Of a DNA stretch of 6,546 nucleotides, positions 5,101 through 6,546 are shown one piece after another (position 1 is the first letter of the stretch; each line of letters starts with the position of its first letter). The notes beneath the pieces were generated by a model. It was given only the letters and a program-made list of their open reading frames with translations, had not been told where the DNA came from and made no database searches. The DNA lies in contig JAACEA010000102.1 in the NCBI GenBank assembly GCA_009936695.1, positions 1 through 6,546 on the forward strand, in the 5' to 3' direction. The translations under genes were made by a program, and so were the position numbers. This stretch comes from Planctomycetia bacterium (GTDB lineage Bacteria > Planctomycetota > Phycisphaerae > Phycisphaerales > SM1A02).

Positions 5101-6546
5101 TCAGCCGGTGCTCTGCATCGCCGCCGCGAGCGCATTGACGCCGAGCAGGACGACGTTCTTCATCTCGACCTCGTCGTCGAACGCCCCTTCACGGACCCGT
5201 CGCAGCAGTTCGACCTGCAACGCGTTGATCAGGTCGGTGTCGGGATTCCGCTCCCGGATCGATTCCCGGATCACCGGATTGTTGTCGAGCAGACCATCCT
5301 GCCCCGTGATCTCGAGCACCGCCCGCTCCGCTCGATCGAACTCCTCGACGATCCTCGGATGGAGCCCGTCCTCGGTTCCGAGGTACCAGCCGCCGACCAT
5401 CAGTCGGGCCCGGGCCATCTCCTGCTGGGCATTGTCGATGAATGCGCGGAAGTGTCCGCCCGCGCGGTACGCCGAACGACAGGCGTCGAGATTCGACGGG
5501 TCCCCGAGCACCAGACGCTCGAACGCCGTTCCGATCCCGTACCAGCCCGGCACGTTGCAGCGCATCTGGGTCCAGGCGAACACCCAGGGGATCGCGCGGA
5601 GATTCTCGAAGTGGAGTCCACCCCCGGACCGGGAGACCGGGCGGGAGGCGATCGGGAGTTCACCGATGAAGCGGACCGGCGAGCGGTCCTCGAAGACCGG
5701 CCAGAATCCGGGCTCGTCGATGAGGTCGCGATAGGACTCCCGGGAGATCTTCGCGAGTTCGTCCATCATGCCGTCGGCGGCGTCGACCGCGTCGACGGAG
5801 GCTTCGTCCGCGGTTCCCGCGCATCCCGAGGAGGCGAGGAGCATCGCGTTCGCGATCTGCTCGAGATGACGGTTGGCGAGGGCCGGCATCGCATACCGGA
5901 AGGAGATGACCTCACCCTGTTCGGTGAATCGAATCCGCCCGTTCCGACTTGCGACCGGGCTGGAGAGAATCGCGCGGTGGGCCCGGCCCCCGCCTCGCGC
6001 GACGGTGCCGCCCCGGCCGTGGAAGAATCGGAACTCGACGCCGGCGTTCCGACAGGTGCGGGCGAGTTCGTCCTGTGCCACCTGGAGCCGCCAGTTCGCG
6101 GCCCAGTAGCCGCCGTCCTTGTTGCTGTCGGAGTAGCCGAGCATGATCTCCTGGAACCGACCTCGGGCTTCAAGCTGCCCGACGTACGCCGGATCCTCGA
6201 ACATCCCCTCCAGCACGGCCTTCGCCCCCGCGAGGTCGTCCACGGTCTCGAAGAGCGGCGCGACGTCGATGGGACACGTGACCGCATCTCCGTCACGATG
6301 CCAGAGGCCGACCTCCCGAAGCAGCACCAGCACCTCGTAGAGATCGCTGGCCGCATGGGCCATGCTCACGATGTAGCTGCCGATCGCCGCGGGCTCGCGA
6401 TCGACGACCTGCTTGACCACCGCGAGGGTGTCGAGCATCTCCCGGGTCTCCGCTGCCACCGCCGCGTCGCGGGCGAGCAGCGGACGACTGGTCGCCAGTT
6501 CCTTTCGGAGGACGGCGGCCTTGCCGGTCTCGTCGAGCGCCGCGTA
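5101..6546 (-). CDS. ppc: Phosphoenolpyruvate carboxylase, C-terminal part (5' end beyond the window)
   Basis: The cytoplasmic enzyme adds bicarbonate to phosphoenolpyruvate to give oxaloacetate and refill the citric acid cycle. The 481 residues present are roughly the C-terminal half; family members are about 880-930 long, so the N-terminal catalytic His motif is off the window. The frame is open to the edge at 6546. Counting from the first visible residue, there is SMAHAASDLYEV (61-72), the signature IMLGYSDSNKDGG (134-146), the glycine-rich loop HGRGGTVARGGG (176-187), QGEVISFRY (210-218), ELPIASRPVSRSGG (296-309), and the C-terminal RNPDTDLINALQVELLRR (433-450) ending in QSTG. Compared with the E. 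coli aspartate-inhibitor site, Arg587 and Arg832 are kept (Arg184, Arg433). Lys773 is Arg (Arg379, in MARAR for AKAD) and Asn881 is Ser (Ser479, in STG for NTG). Upstream regulation cannot be seen. Confidence 0.97.
   Translation of the reverse strand, partial: YAALDETGKAAVLRKELATSRPLLARDAAVAAETREMLDTLAVVKQVVDREPAAIGSYIVSMAHAASDLYEVLVLLREVGLWHRDGDAVTCPIDVAPLFETVDDLAGAKAVLEGMFEDPAYVGQLEARGRFQEIMLGYSDSNKDGGYWAANWRLQVAQDELARTCRNAGVEFRFFHGRGGTVARGGGRAHRAILSSPVASRNGRIRFTEQGEVISFRYAMPALANRHLEQIANAMLLASSGCAGTADEASVDAVDAADGMMDELAKISRESYRDLIDEPGFWPVFEDRSPVRFIGELPIASRPVSRSGGGLHFENLRAIPWVFAWTQMRCNVPGWYGIGTAFERLVLGDPSNLDACRSAYRAGGHFRAFIDNAQQEMARARLMVGGWYLGTEDGLHPRIVEEFDRAERAVLEITGQDGLLDNNPVIRESIRERNPDTDLINALQVELLRRVREGAFDDEVEMKNVVLLGVNALAAAMQSTG

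Overview
This is a GC-rich bacterial window (roughly two thirds G+C by eye) with four protein genes, two cut by the window edges. I see no tRNA, rRNA, CRISPR array, insertion sequence or phage gene. The protein content suggests a planctomycete, possibly Phycisphaerae-like. It includes a secreted EF-hand plus alpha/beta-hydrolase protein and a very large secreted protein joining a GH32/43-like propeller to a sialidase-like propeller, architectures common in Planctomycetota and relatives. This assignment is inference from remembered family distributions, not a search.

Layout: (1) Positions 1-103 are a low-complexity, GT-rich, much less GC-rich stretch that abruptly interrupts the 3' part of a minus-strand esterase gene (start codon at 993). 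(2) A 125-bp divergent intergenic region separates it from zwf (plus strand, 1119-2546), encoding glucose-6-phosphate dehydrogenase of the actinobacterial Zwf1 (Rv1121-like) type. (3) zwf converges, with only 19 bp between, on a long minus-strand gene (5010 to 2566) for the exported two-propeller protein. (4) Ninety bp upstream of that gene lies the stop codon of ppc, also on the minus strand, of which the C-terminal 481 residues are present (6546 to 5101).

zwf (entry to the oxidative pentose phosphate pathway, NADPH supply) and ppc (anaplerotic oxaloacetate supply) are central-carbon genes. The esterase and propeller proteins look like exported carbohydrate- or ester-processing proteins. Nothing in the sequence ties the four into one pathway. 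The propeller gene lies downstream of ppc in the same direction but has its own plausible promoter and no ribosome binding site, so it may be transcribed separately as a leaderless message.

I did not find an undescribed multi-gene system. The points most worth following are the abrupt junction near base 104, substitutions at two of the four aspartate-inhibitor residues of PEP carboxylase, the dual-propeller fusion, and the Zwf1-type active-site variant.
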